64,000 bases of DNA from Muribaculaceae bacterium (GTDB taxonomy: Bacteria; Bacteroidota; Bacteroidia; Bacteroidales; Muribaculaceae), in assembly GCA_017454355.1 (NCBI GenBank), contig JAFTDD010000058.1, positions 35,253-99,252 of the forward strand. Direction: 5' to 3'. A model generated the notes under the pieces. That model worked only from the letters and a program-made list of their open reading frames with translations. It was not told the origin of the DNA and did not search any database. This document shows positions 1-10,500 of the stretch, one piece after another (position 1 is the stretch's first letter; every line of letters starts with the position of its first letter). The translations under genes and the position numbers were made by a program.

Positions 1-2
1 AA

Positions 3-695
3 GGCATCCTCGACGGCTATATGGGTAAACTGCCCGAGACCTTCCAGTGGGAGGGCAAGACCTACACTCCGCAGTCCTACGCCGCCTCGCTGCCCATTAA
101 CCTCGATGACTATGTGTCAATCACCTCGTTCACCCACCACCCGTTCTACCACCCGTTCATCCTCGAGGTGGCCGACAACTGGATGTGGGAGTCGATGATC
201 AACGTGCCCATCGACGAGATGATTGAGATTGTGGACTACGCTCTCGACCACGGTTACACCATAGCCTGGGGTGCCGACGTGAGCGAGCCGGGCTTCAAGT
301 GGCGCAAGGGTTACGCCGTGCTGCCTGTTGACAAGGACGTGCCCGACGCCGCCGGCACCGACATGGCACGCTGGGCCAAACTCAGCGACAAAGACCGCGA
401 GGAAGAGAAGTGGGACATCAAGGGTCCGGTGGAGGAGCAGTGGGTGACGCAGGAAGAGCGTCAGGCAATGTTCGACAACAAGGAGACCACCGACGACCAC
501 GGCATGGTCATCATGGGTAAGGCTGTGGACCAGAACGGCAACGAGTACTACAAGGTGCAGAACAGCTGGGACACCAACCAACTCTACGACGGCTTCTTCT
601 ACGTGAGCAAAGCCTTCTTCCGCGCCAAGACGATGGACATCTACCTCCACAAGGACGGTGTCCCCGCCACCATCGCCCGCAAACTGAAAGGTTGA
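3..695 (+). CDS. C1-family aminopeptidase (bleomycin-hydrolase/PepC type), C-terminal part
   Basis: The reading frame is open to the left edge of the window, so the gene starts upstream and only about 230 C-terminal residues are present. The catalytic His lies in TTDDHGMVIMG and the catalytic Asn in VQNSWD (residues 160 and 181 counted from the Met codon at position 21); this spacing and the NSWD motif are typical of the papain-like C1B cysteine peptidases. The catalytic Cys must lie in the missing N-terminal half. These enzymes trim N-terminal residues from peptides. Signal peptide and true start cannot be judged from here. Confidence 0.85.
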   Translation, partial: GILDGYMGKLPETFQWEGKTYTPQSYAASLPINLDDYVSITSFTHHPFYHPFILEVADNWMWESMINVPIDEMIEIVDYALDHGYTIAWGADVSEPGFKWRKGYAVLPVDKDVPDAAGTDMARWAKLSDKDREEEKWDIKGPVEEQWVTQEERQAMFDNKETTDDHGMVIMGKAVDQNGNEYYKVQNSWDTNQLYDGFFYVSKAFFRAKTMDIYLHKDGVPATIARKLKG

Positions 696-728
696 CCGTT
701 GACTGTTGACCGTTGGCCGTTGACTGAA

Positions 729-805
729 AAACCGCTAATTACGCGAATTCAGCTAATTATTTCTTTCGGTAGGATAATTAGCCAAATTCGCGTAATTCGC
801 GGTTT
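729..805. repeat. Imperfect 31-bp inverted repeat
   Basis: Arms 729-759 and 775-805 are reverse complements with about three mismatches around a 15-base loop; the core is the self-similar AATTACGCGAATT. It follows the peptidase stop by 33 bases, behind a short run of GTTGACCGTTGACTG-like words, and could act as a terminator although no T-run follows. The whole 696-1067 stretch holds no credible gene. Confidence 0.6.
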
Positions 806-815
806 ATAATAATTC

Positions 816-878
816 GGCCACGTTGCCGCGTGGGAGATCCTCCAAAATCTTTTGCCCCCCACCCCTCCTAAAGGAGGG
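816..878. repeat. Fragments of two dispersed repeat families
   Basis: 816-852 (GGCCACGTTGCCGCGTGGGA, then a fragment resembling ATCTTTCAAAATCT) is a diverged copy of the head of the 154-bp tandem unit seen at 41568-42065. 862-878 is CCCCTCCTAAAGGAGGG, also present at 63427-63444. Both are seen directly; their function is unknown. Confidence 0.6.
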
Positions 879-1067
879 AAGTTTTGCCTTGTAGAGCCTC
901 GCCTAATTAGCCTAAATTCTGCAACTCGATATTTCCACTCGAAAATTCTCGAAGATTTTAGTGAGTATATTCATAGTTGCGATTTTAAAATCAGTAAAAG
1001 CCTATGGATTATAGTATCATATATGGTTAATTAATGTTAAACTGAGGGAGGCAAGAGAAAAATAATG

Positions 1068-1075
1068 TATTTTTG
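1068..1075 (+). promoter_or_regulatory. Bacteroidetes -7 box (TATTTTTG) and leader
   Basis: Matches TAnnTTTG and lies 111 bases before the ATG at 1187. No clear -33 TTG is visible. The leader (about 1083-1186) can fold in alternative ways: GTCACA (1091-1096) pairs with TGTGAC (1126-1131), or GGGTTCT with AGAACCC near 1145. Confidence 0.5.
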
Positions 1076-1186
1076 CAAAAGAATTATAGAGTCACATTTT
1101 GTGGGTGTTTTGGGTTCTGCCGCTTGTGTGACGATTGTAGTAATAGAACCCTTACTTACTACTCACTGTTAAAACCATTTCGAACT

Positions 1187-2221
1187 ATGGAAAGCAAAAA
1201 TCGTTTACTTTTGTTGGCGTTGTTGTCGCTCCTTGGGGTGACGGCATGGGCGGCGTCGTTCACATCGATAACGCTGAGAATTGATGCGGGCGGCAGCATG
1301 ATGTCAATCCCGTTGCCGGCGACCGGCTTCTCGACGGTTGACATGTCGGGGACGGCGATGCCGTCGGTTGTGCTGGACGGGTACTCGGCTGTCACGTCCG
1401 GAACGGTGCAGAATGTATACCTTTATGGAGCGCTCTATCAAGAGGGCACTTCTCCCAACGAGTGGCATCAGGTGCCGTCAATGCCCAGCGGCGACAACAC
1501 GTGGTCTATCAGTGGCCTTGATATTGACTTCGTGCAAGAGATGTCGCCGGGTAAAGTGTATTATATCGAGGCGTATTTTGAGGGTGTCACCGACAAGGGG
1601 GAGAAGTTTTATTATAACAACGGCGGTTCGAACTATAAGGTGAAGGTGCTTGCCGGAGGCGAGAGCGAGCCGTTGCGGTTTCTTGACGGAAACACGGCGA
1701 GCGTGATGTTGAATGTGGACGGATCGACGCGTGAATACACATTTAGCGGAAACGGATCTCGCAACCCGTCTGATCAGGTGGGCCAACTCAGTAAATTGTC
1801 AATCGAGGGCTTTGAGGTTGAGTTTATGCGCCAAAGTGGCCTTGAGATCAGCAGTGTGTCGTTACAGTATAAAGTGTACGGCGAGGGAGAAGACGGATCT
1901 TGGAACGGCTTGGAGGCATCGAGCCAGCAGGACGTGGGCGGCGACAAGTTGCACAAGAGTTTCTACTCTTACGGCATAGGCCAGTCGATAGACGTGTCGA
2001 TGCTGGATAAGGGGCGGACGTATGTTCTCGAGTTGATGTTCCAGGTGGTGACCGGTGGAGGCAAATACTATTTCTTTGGTCGCGGCAGCGATGCTATGCG
2101 GTTTAAGTTCAGTGTCGCCGACGATGAGGATCCGATGAAAAAGAAATTTGACCTGAACGAGGATGGTGGCGTTGACGTGGGCGATGTCAATCTCCTCCTC
2201 GAATACATTCTCAACCACTGA
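1187..2221 (+). CDS. Secreted protein with dockerin-like C-terminus
   Basis: I start at ATG 1187 because it opens a signal peptide (MESKNRLLLLALLSLLGVTAWA); the longer open frame from 1073 begins at the promoter. The mature part of about 320 residues has no family I recognise; it alternates beta-prone segments with Gly/Ser-rich loops. The last 25 residues, FDLNEDGGVDVGDVNLLLEYIL, form one calcium-binding dockerin/EF-hand-type repeat, which resembles the two repeats ending the protein at 42967. Only one repeat is present, whereas classical dockerins have two. Probably an exported surface or secreted protein; the substrate is unknown. Confidence 0.75.
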   Translation: MESKNRLLLLALLSLLGVTAWAASFTSITLRIDAGGSMMSIPLPATGFSTVDMSGTAMPSVVLDGYSAVTSGTVQNVYLYGALYQEGTSPNEWHQVPSMPSGDNTWSISGLDIDFVQEMSPGKVYYIEAYFEGVTDKGEKFYYNNGGSNYKVKVLAGGESEPLRFLDGNTASVMLNVDGSTREYTFSGNGSRNPSDQVGQLSKLSIEGFEVEFMRQSGLEISSVSLQYKVYGEGEDGSWNGLEASSQQDVGGDKLHKSFYSYGIGQSIDVSMLDKGRTYVLELMFQVVTGGGKYYFFGRGSDAMRFKFSVADDEDPMKKKFDLNEDGGVDVGDVNLLLEYILNH

Positions 2222-2267
2222 CGCGCCGCATGGCGTAAAGCAAACCAACTGCTGCCATATAACTACA

Positions 2268-2300
2268 AAGCCGAGCCCTGAGAGCCCGGCTTTGTTTTTT
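2268..2300 (+). terminator. Rho-independent terminator
   Basis: AAAGCCG and CGGCTTT pair, with a partly paired interior, followed by GTTTTTTC. It lies 47 bases after the stop of the dockerin-tailed gene. Confidence 0.75.
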
Positions 2301-2342
2301 CAACTACGCAAGACGGCCGTTTTTGTACGGATAGGATTGGCA

Positions 2343-2415
2343 TATTGACATTTATCAGCCCGGAGGGCGTTATTTATATAACCCCCGAGCGTATGCTCGG
2401 GGGTGGCGTTCTCGG
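2343..2415. repeat. REP-like hairpin
   Basis: 2381-2390 and 2395-2404 are a perfect 10-bp inverted repeat (ACCCCCGAGC) around a four-base loop, inside GC-rich flanks with TCAGCCCGGAGGGC. It looks like a dispersed structured intergenic repeat and not a terminator for either neighbour. Nothing coding is seen in 2222-2591. Confidence 0.55.
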
Positions 2416-2534
2416 TGCCATCCTCAATAATATTTCATGGATAATTCATGATAATTCGTGTTAAAATAATCATGGGATTTCAGGAATTTCAGCGATTTCG
2501 GTGGTGTGGAGCGGTGTAATTCCAAAATATTTAT

Positions 2535-2542
2535 TATCTTTG
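2535..2542 (+). promoter_or_regulatory. -7 box (TATCTTTG) of the secreted-protein operon
   Basis: TAnnTTTG match, 50 bases before the ATG at 2592; the predicted transcript would cover 2592-10846. No convincing -33 TTG at the usual distance. Confidence 0.55.
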
Positions 2543-2591
2543 CAGCTTGATATTGAGCAATCCGAAAATCATCAACCAATAAACAATTCCT

Positions 2592-4340
2592 ATGTTCATC
2601 AACAGACTGCAACCGGTGCTTGCCGTGGTGGCCGCCATACTGACGCTGGCGGCCCAGGCATCGTCCATCACCGACATTCCGCGGACGATAGACTACCGCG
2701 ACGCCCACATCTCCGATGTCGGCATGGTGGCGACCGATGTCTATCAGTGGGAGGTCCCAGACCAGGTGTCGGGCAAGGTGGACACCGTGTACACCTCCGA
2801 TCAATACATCCTCTGGGAGAGCGCCGGCGACATCGACCGGCAGGCCGAGGCGATCCGCGCCAGGGGCGTGGACCGCGGCATGAGGCGCGCCGTGACCCCC
2901 GGCGCGCGCGATGGCTCGCTCAAGGACGGGTGGCTGTGCACCTACAGCTACAGGGTGTTCAAGTACGACTACCCGTCGGTCGACGCCGACGGCAACGCCG
3001 TCCAGCTCTCGGCCATTGCTGCCTGCCCCACCAAATACGAGGGCAAGGAGGTGAGGGACGTGGTCATCGGCACGCACATCACCATCACCGCCAACCGCGA
3101 GTGTCCGTCCAACACGACCAAGGGCTTTGACACGCAGGACTGGGGCGTGCTCATGTCGCTGGCCGCCGGCCCCAAGATCAAGCTGGGGTGGAAGAGCAAT
3201 CTCTTCTTCGCGGGGTTCTCCCTGACGCCGATCGGGGCTGCGGTCACCAACAAGCTGTGGGGCGGCCTGCTCATCGCCACCGAGCTGGCGTCGTCCGAGC
3301 CGAGCAACAACTACAACCTCGTCATCCTGCCCGACTACGAGGGGTACGGCCTCACCTCGTCGCGCGCCCACCCCTACCTGTATCAGGAGCTGACGGCGAG
3401 GCAGGTGATCGACGCCACGCGCTACGGCATCGAGCTATACAAGCACGACTCGGCGACAAGCCCGTTCCGCCACCCGATACGCAGCGACTTCCGCACCATC
3501 AGCTGCGGCTACTCGCAGGGCGGCTCGGTGGCGCTGGCCACCCACCGCTTCATCGAGCAGAACGACCTCGTCGAAGAGCTGCACTTCGTGGGCTCGCTCT
3601 GCGGCGACGGCCCCTACGACCCCATGGCCACGCTCATGTTCTACATGGAGCAGGACCTGGCCGGCAAACCGATGAAGATGCCCGTCGTGCTGCCGCTCAT
3701 CGTCAAGGGTATGCTCGACAGCAACCCCGACATGAGGGCGCACAAGGCGACCGACTACTTCACAGATGACTTCCTCGACACCGGCATCATGGACTGGCTG
3801 GCCGAGAAAGAGCTGAACACGGACGAGATCGCCGACAAATGGAAGACGATGGGACAGTCCGGCCAGACAAGCGTGTTCGACTCCAACGGCAACGCGATGA
3901 TGCACGACATCATGAACGCCGAGTGCTACAACTACTTCAAGGAGGTGTACCTCGCCAACAAGAACAACTACAAGACTGCCGGCGTGCCGCTGCCGTCGCG
4001 CCGCGGGACAATTGAAGACCTGCACTGCGCCCTGGCCAGCAACGACTTGACGGAGGGGTGGACACCGCAGCACGCCATCCTGCTCTTCCACTCCAACAGC
4101 GACAACGTGGTGCCCTACGCCAACGCCGAGCGCGCCGTGGCGAAGCTCGGCAAGTGGGCGGTGCTGCACAAGTCCACCCTGGGCCACGACCACATTGACT
4201 CGGGAACCGACTTCTTCCAGTCGGACAGCTACTTCGAGCTTGCGATGAAGCTCGACATCCGCACCTTCATCGCCAAGCACACTCTGTGCGAGCTGCCGTG
4301 GAACGGACAGACAACCAGCAGCATCCCCACCAAATGGTAA
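2592..4340 (+). CDS. Secreted alpha/beta-hydrolase (lipase-like)
   Basis: 582 residues. The N-terminus MFINRLQPVLAVVAAILTLA ending AQA is a signal peptide. The nucleophile elbow is GYSQGGS with Ser308 (codon at 3513); the acid is probably Asp504 in HSNSDNVVPY and the base His532 or His534 in LGHDHIDSG. This order and spacing fit the secretory lipase/peptidase group of alpha/beta hydrolases. About 280 residues precede the elbow, including an upper-domain-like region rich in aromatic residues. It is first in a tight operon (23 bases to the next gene) encoding two more exported proteins, and codon use is very GC-rich. Substrate (lipid, ester or peptide) cannot be told from sequence. Confidence 0.8.
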   Translation: MFINRLQPVLAVVAAILTLAAQASSITDIPRTIDYRDAHISDVGMVATDVYQWEVPDQVSGKVDTVYTSDQYILWESAGDIDRQAEAIRARGVDRGMRRAVTPGARDGSLKDGWLCTYSYRVFKYDYPSVDADGNAVQLSAIAACPTKYEGKEVRDVVIGTHITITANRECPSNTTKGFDTQDWGVLMSLAAGPKIKLGWKSNLFFAGFSLTPIGAAVTNKLWGGLLIATELASSEPSNNYNLVILPDYEGYGLTSSRAHPYLYQELTARQVIDATRYGIELYKHDSATSPFRHPIRSDFRTISCGYSQGGSVALATHRFIEQNDLVEELHFVGSLCGDGPYDPMATLMFYMEQDLAGKPMKMPVVLPLIVKGMLDSNPDMRAHKATDYFTDDFLDTGIMDWLAEKELNTDEIADKWKTMGQSGQTSVFDSNGNAMMHDIMNAECYNYFKEVYLANKNNYKTAGVPLPSRRGTIEDLHCALASNDLTEGWTPQHAILLFHSNSDNVVPYANAERAVAKLGKWAVLHKSTLGHDHIDSGTDFFQSDSYFELAMKLDIRTFIAKHTLCELPWNGQTTSSIPTKW

Positions 4341-4363
4341 TCACAATTCAACCGCAAGAGACA

Positions 4364-7300
4364 ATGAAAAAGCTTTTCGTCATCATATTGGCCGCGCTGC
4401 TCTCCGGCCTGACCGCCGCGCGCGCCCAGCTGCTCACCGGCAGCATCGCGGTGAACGGCGAGTCTGTTGCCGCCCAGTTCACCAAGCTCAGCGACAGCAC
4501 CGTGAGCCTCGGCAGCGGCCGCAACGCCTGCATCCCGCAGTTCACACAGGGCTTCGTCACCATTCCCGGCGAGGTGACCATCGACGGCACGACCTACACG
4601 GTCGTCGAGGTGAACGATGTCGCCTTCCGCCTGTGCAACGGCATCACCGGCGTTGAGATCCGCGAGAACGTCACGCGCGTAGGCAAGTTCGCCTTCGTCG
4701 GGTGTGAGAAGCTCGCCGAGGTCATCCTGCCGGCCAGCCTCCAGAGCATCGGCTCGGGAGCGTTCATCAACACCGTCAGCCGCCAGAGCGAGTCGTCGGT
4801 CACGTGCCTGGGCACCACGCCGCCGCGATGGGAGTACAACGACGTGTTCGCCTTCCACGACAAGGGCATCTCGCAGCCCGAGCCGGTCATCCTGCCCGCG
4901 ACGGTCAACCTGTTTGTTCCCGACGGATGCCAGGAGACCTACAGGGAAGCCAACTACACCGACACGTCGCTGGGCTGGACCACGCCCGACGGGTGGGGCT
5001 CGTTCGCCGTGCTGAGCGCCGGCATCAGCGTGATGCACATCTACGCTCCCCGTGACCTGGAGATTGTCCGCCAGATCGTCAACCATGGAGGCAAATACAA
5101 CTTCTACAAGGCCATCCACCTCGAGAAGGACATCGACATGAGCGGCTACACGTGGGACTGGGGCATCGGCGACAACGAGGAGCACCCGTTCACCGGCAAC
5201 TTCTACGGCAACGGCCACACCATCAGCAACCTCACGGTAATCAACAAGAGCGAGCAGACCGCCAGCTACGACTACGACGGTCCGGCCGGCCTGTTCTCCT
5301 ACTTCGGCGGCAACATCGTCGATAACGTCATCTTGAGGGACTGCACATTCGCGGGGCGCGACGGCGTCGGAGCGTTTGCCGGCATTTCCGGCAGCAGCAC
5401 CTTCAGCACCGTCTGGGTCGAGAACTGCACCTACAGGGTCTTCGACGGATTCATCGGCGGCATCGTCGGGAAGGACATCTCCACAGGCGGAGCCAACCTC
5501 AACCACTGCGTGGTCAAGGACCTGAAGCGCTACAATTTTGACGGCTTCGCACCCTTGGGGTCGTCGTACCACGGCGGACTCGTGGGGATGTGCGCCGGTG
5601 CGTTCATCAAAAACTGCGCCGTCATCGGCAGCCTGAGGATCGCGCATGAAACCAACTCGAATCAGGTGTATCCGCTGGTCAACCCGTTCGTGGGCGAGTG
5701 CAACACGGGCGACGTGGTGCAGATCACCAGGAGCTATGCCACCGACGCGGATTTCAAGGGCTACACCCCCGCCGACAACATCGAGTACAGCAACGTCGTG
5801 CTCGAGGGCAACACCCCCGTGAGCATCAAGATGGCCCACAGCGGCCTGACCGTCGATACCGAGATTGCCGGCAACTACTTCACCTCGCTGTTCATGATCC
5901 CCACTCTGGGACTTGACGACTGGGTGTTCCAGCAGGGCGAGTACCCGCTTCCCCTCTCCTTTGAGGACAGGATGCCCGTGACGGTCAATGTGGCAGAATA
6001 TAGGCCGACGGTCCCCACGTCGCGCGTCAACGGCCTCTCGCCCGCCAGCGGCACTCCGTGGACGTGCTTCCTCGACCTGACCGACAACGGCTACCGCAGC
6101 AAGTCCTACTTGGCCGGCACGCTCTGGATTGACGACAACTTCCCCTATGACAAGGAGCAGGTGAGCGCCGGGATGCCGAGTGCCTATCTGCCCATCGGCA
6201 CCGCCACGATTGCCGCCGACGGCGGCGTGAGGTATGACCGCACGCTGGAGGTGACACCCACGGGCACCACCACCCACGTCATCACCCAGGTGCAGACCGA
6301 CGATGATGGCAACCCGGTGCGCGACGAGGACGGCCACTACATCCCCGAGAGCGAGGTCACCCTCTATGAGACACCCTCCTACGCCGCCACGGGCCACACC
6401 GTCTTCCTGCCCTACCAGCTGGTGATCAACAACACGCTGCGGCTCTTCGCCCCCGCCACGGTCAGTGCCGACAACGGCGAGGCGGCCCTCAACATGGCTG
6501 AGCTTGACGACGACAACATCTATCCCTGGACACCTTACTATGCCGTCGTCACCGACGCCCCCGTCAGCCTCGGCACCGGCAACAGCGTGATCATCACCCC
6601 ACGGCCCGCCAGCACCAGGATTGCCTTCGGCACCAGCAGCGGGTATGCCATGTACGGCACGACAAATCCGCAGACGGCCGACCAGATGGAGGGCCGCTTC
6701 GTGCTCGGCAGCGACGACACGTTCGTGCCCGCCACCGAGGCCCTGCCGGCATGGAGGGCCTACTTCTCGCTGCCGCGCGGCATCGACCGCATGACGGCGA
6801 CGCGCGAGCTCAAGCTCGCCGACGGCAATGACAATGACGCGACGATCAACGACTTTGACGGCTGCAAGGCGAATGTCACGCTGCAGGGACGCAAGTTCGT
6901 CAAGGACGGCACATGGTACACGCTGTGCCTGCCGTTTGACGTGGACTATCTGACCGGGACGCCGCTCGATGACGCGACGATCTGCCACCTCGAGAGTTCC
7001 ACCGTCGATGAGGACGACGGCTCGCTCTCGCTCAACTTCCTGTACGACGGCAGCATCAAGGCCGGCAAACCGTACCTGATCAAATGGGAACCCGGCGAGA
7101 CCGTCAGCGACCCGACCTTCATGGGCGTGACCATCGACGCCAACTCCTACGAGATGGTGAGTGTCGGCAAGGTCAGCATGTTCGGCCTCTACTCGCCGCT
7201 GTATGTGCCCAAGGACGCCAATGTGCTCTACATGGGCGACAACAACAGGCTCTACTTCGCGCGTGACAACATCACCATCAACGCCTTCCGCGCCTGCCTC

Positions 7301-7519
7301 CACTACAACGGCAGCGGCAGCAGCGGCGCGTCGTCCGCGCCGAGCGCCGTCAAGCTCAACTTCCTCGCCAAGCCGGTGGTGACCGGTGTCGACGATGTGA
7401 AAGTCATCAACGTGCGCAACGACAACAACTGGTACTCGGTGGACGGCCGGGTGTACAGGGAGAAGCCTTCGGCACCGGGCATCTATATCAACAACGGCAA
7501 GAAAATCATCATCAACTAA
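4364..7519 (+). CDS. Large secreted surface protein with LRR and GLUG-like repeats
   Basis: The start at ATG 4364 is chosen because it gives a signal peptide (MKKLFVIILAALLSGLTAARA) and follows the upstream stop by 23 bases; the frame is open further upstream inside the hydrolase gene. 1051 residues. Residues about 75-135 carry BspA-type leucine-rich repeats (ITGVEIRENVTRVGKFAF, LPASLQSIGSGAF). Residues about 240-400 hold GLUG-like repeats (NFYGNGHTISNLTVINKS, GGIVGK, GGLVGMCAG). The C-terminus, NWYSVDGRVYREKP followed by PGIYINNGKKIIIN, matches the conserved tail of many Bacteroidales exported proteins, possibly a sorting or anchoring signal (inference). Likely cell-surface or adhesive; no enzymatic motif seen. 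Confidence 0.75.
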   Translation: MKKLFVIILAALLSGLTAARAQLLTGSIAVNGESVAAQFTKLSDSTVSLGSGRNACIPQFTQGFVTIPGEVTIDGTTYTVVEVNDVAFRLCNGITGVEIRENVTRVGKFAFVGCEKLAEVILPASLQSIGSGAFINTVSRQSESSVTCLGTTPPRWEYNDVFAFHDKGISQPEPVILPATVNLFVPDGCQETYREANYTDTSLGWTTPDGWGSFAVLSAGISVMHIYAPRDLEIVRQIVNHGGKYNFYKAIHLEKDIDMSGYTWDWGIGDNEEHPFTGNFYGNGHTISNLTVINKSEQTASYDYDGPAGLFSYFGGNIVDNVILRDCTFAGRDGVGAFAGISGSSTFSTVWVENCTYRVFDGFIGGIVGKDISTGGANLNHCVVKDLKRYNFDGFAPLGSSYHGGLVGMCAGAFIKNCAVIGSLRIAHETNSNQVYPLVNPFVGECNTGDVVQITRSYATDADFKGYTPADNIEYSNVVLEGNTPVSIKMAHSGLTVDTEIAGNYFTSLFMIPTLGLDDWVFQQGEYPLPLSFEDRMPVTVNVAEYRPTVPTSRVNGLSPASGTPWTCFLDLTDNGYRSKSYLAGTLWIDDNFPYDKEQVSAGMPSAYLPIGTATIAADGGVRYDRTLEVTPTGTTTHVITQVQTDDDGNPVRDEDGHYIPESEVTLYETPSYAATGHTVFLPYQLVINNTLRLFAPATVSADNGEAALNMAELDDDNIYPWTPYYAVVTDAPVSLGTGNSVIITPRPASTRIAFGTSSGYAMYGTTNPQTADQMEGRFVLGSDDTFVPATEALPAWRAYFSLPRGIDRMTATRELKLADGNDNDATINDFDGCKANVTLQGRKFVKDGTWYTLCLPFDVDYLTGTPLDDATICHLESSTVDEDDGSLSLNFLYDGSIKAGKPYLIKWEPGETVSDPTFMGVTIDANSYEMVSVGKVSMFGLYSPLYVPKDANVLYMGDNNRLYFARDNITINAFRACLHYNGSGSSGASSAPSAVKLNFLAKPVVTGVDDVKVINVRNDNNWYSVDGRVYREKPSAPGIYINNGKKIIIN

Positions 7520-7531
7520 ACGCTGGAAACC

Positions 7532-10500
7532 ATGTCAAGGCAACTTAAACTCGCGATACTCCTGCTGCTCGCGGCCGTCATGCCGGCCGCGGCCCAGAGC
7601 TATATCCCCATCACGCTGGCCGCAGTCGAGAACGGCTCCGTGCTGTATCTGCCGGAGCAGGCCCTGCCGGGCGCCTGGGTCGACTTCTCGGTCCAGCCGT
7701 CCGGCGGATATGAGATTGACACCGTGACCGCCTCCAAGTTGACGGGCAGCACCGCCGAGGCTGTCGAGTGTGAGAAGGTCAACGACCAGGGCCAATACGG
7801 CTTCTACATGCCCGAGGACTGCGTCGGGGTCATCGTGCGGGTCACCTTCAGGAAGAAGGAATACACCGTCAGTGTGTCCGGCGGCATCGCCGGCGGCACC
7901 GTCGAGGTGCAGGGCGGCAGCACATACGTGTTTGACGACGTTGTCACGCTCAAGGCCACGGCCGCCGACGACTACCTGCTGGACGGCGTGACCGTCAGCC
8001 GTGCCTCCGGCGGTGCGGCAGTAGTCGTGACAGAGGTCGCCGCCGAGGGCAGTGTGCACTACCTGCAATTCGTCATGCCACGGGACAACGTCACCGTGAG
8101 CGCCACGTTCAAGCCCGTCAGCCGCTATGCGATCAACATCCCCGAGTGTGACCACGGTAGCGTCACCAGCGACCTGGCCACGGCGCGCGTGGGCGACAAG
8201 GTGGTGCTCACCGTCAGCAACGACCCGGGCGCCATGTTTGTCGACCTCAGCGTCGTCGCCCGGTACCCGCTGACCACCGGCGACGGCGGCGCCCACGCGC
8301 CGGCAGCCGGACGCAAAGCCGCTCCGATGTGGTATGTGCAGCAGGAGATGGCGCTCACCGACAACGGCGACGGCACATACGAGTTCACGCTGCCCGAGGC
8401 CTTTGACAACCGGCTGTCGCCCACCTACCAGGACGACACCGAGTTCCTGGTGACCGCCACGTTCAAGTTCATCGGCGGGCGGGTCATCTGGTGCGAGGGC
8501 AACAAGACGCTCTACTTCGACTACGAGAAGAACCCGCAGCGCGAGCCGCAGGTGGGCGACCCCTACGAGGGTCAGACAATCACCAAACTGTGGACCGCCG
8601 GCATGGCCGTGCCAGCCTACGGTGTCCCCTACTGGAACGAATCCGCCACGCAGAAGGCGACAAGGGTGGTCTTCCAGCCCGCCTATGCCGACGTGCGTCC
8701 CACCACCTGCTACTATTGGTTCCGCAACTTCGAACTGCTCGAAACCATCGAGGGCATCCAACACCTCAACACGTCCGAGGTCACCGACATGAGGTCGATG
8801 TTTGACAACTGCTGGTCGATGAAGACCATCAACGTCAACACCTTTGACGTGGGCAACGTCAGCGATGCCACCAAAATGTTCTTTACGTGCTCGTCGCTCA
8901 CCACCATCTACTGCGACAACAGCTGGGACATCGCCACGGCAGACAACATGTTCACCTACGACAAATATCTGGCGGGCGCCGTGTCCTACCGCGACACCAG
9001 TGTGCATGACGGCACGATGGCCAACCCGGTGACCGGCTTCTTCACCGCCTCGCAGCCCATCACGCTCGTGGTCGACGGCGACGGCATGGCCGAGGTGGCA
9101 GAGCGCGGCTTCCCGGGCGAGACGGTCACCGTAGGCGTGTCGCCCAACCGCTACAGCACCTCCACCGCCATCACTGTCACCGGCAACGTGACCGGCAACG
9201 AGGTTGAATGCACGGCGGTCGCCGGCGGCTACACCTTCACGATGCCCGGCGAGGCGGTCACCGTCACGGTGACCATCACCACGCCCGAACAGGGTGACGC
9301 CGTGCTGTGGTGTGCCGGCAACAGCACGCTATACTTCGTCACGCAGCCCATCGAGGTGCTCGACAGCGGCGTGTGGGACGGCCAGGAGGTGACCGCCATG
9401 TGGAACGGCAACGCCGTCACCGCCATCGGGTGGAGCCTGCCGACGTGGAACCACCTCAAGAACGATGTCACACGCGCCGTGATTGACGAGAGCTTCGCCG
9501 CCGCAAGGCCGCGCAGCTGCTACTCGTGGTTCTACACCTTCAACTCGCTCGCCGCTATCGAGGGACTGGAGCACCTGAACACGAGCGAGGTGACGAACAT
9601 GAACGGCATGTTCCTGGGCTGCAGCCTGCTCACGTCGCTCGACGTCAACACGTTCGACGTGGGCAAGGTGAGTAACGCCACCGGCATGTTCCGCGCCTGC
9701 AGCTCCCTGACCACCATCTACTGCGACAACAGCTGGGACATCGCCACGGCAGAGGCGATGTTCCAGGGCTGCAGCCGGCTCGTCGGCGCGGTGCCCTACT
9801 CCAGCGAGGCCACCGACGGCGATATGGCCAACCCGCTCACGGGCTACTTCGCCACCATCAATGACATCACCGTGGCCGGGACGCCGCTCGCCACCGTCAG
9901 TTGCGACGCCGACCGGGCCTACTCCGGCACCGTCGTCACCGTCACCGTCACGCCCGCCAGCGAGCGCGTCCTGCCGCGGTCGCTCACGGTCACCGGCAAC
10001 GTCACCGGCAACAGCATCGCGGTCACCGCCACCGGCAGCGCCGGCGTATATACCTTTGTCATGCCGGGCGAGGCCGTCACCGTCGCCGCCGACCTCGTCC
10101 AGCTCGACTACACGCTCGCCGAGGCCCTGCGGCAGCCCGACGGCACCGCGCTCAGCCTCATCGAGCCGCTCCACGTGGCCGCCGTCATCGGCACGCACGC
10201 CTACGTCACCGACGGCGAGGGCAACTGGGCGCGCCTCGACCTCGACAGCGACATCAGCGTCCGCACGGGCGACAACATCACCCACTTCGACTGCGTGCTC
10301 GCCAACCGCGACACGGCTCCCGCCTTCTCATGGCATGATGGCGGCTCGGTGGGCATCACACATGACGATGTCGCCACCGATATTGAGACCATCGACCTCG
10401 CCGAGGGCTTCGACATGCCCGTCCCGTGCCAGGTCGTCGAGTTCACCGGCTACTACTACGGCGGCGAGCTGCGCGGACTCAACAGCAGCGTGCACAAAGG

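Noticed and set aside
852-1034. 60-codon plus-strand frame
   Set aside because: Begins in repeat sequence, no family resemblance, and precedes the promoter of the next gene.
4229-7303. Minus-strand open frame of 1024 codons
   Set aside because: Antisense to the GC-rich surface-protein gene; no recognisable domain, and composition is that of a third-position GC shadow. The plus-strand gene has signal peptide, repeats and C-terminal tail.
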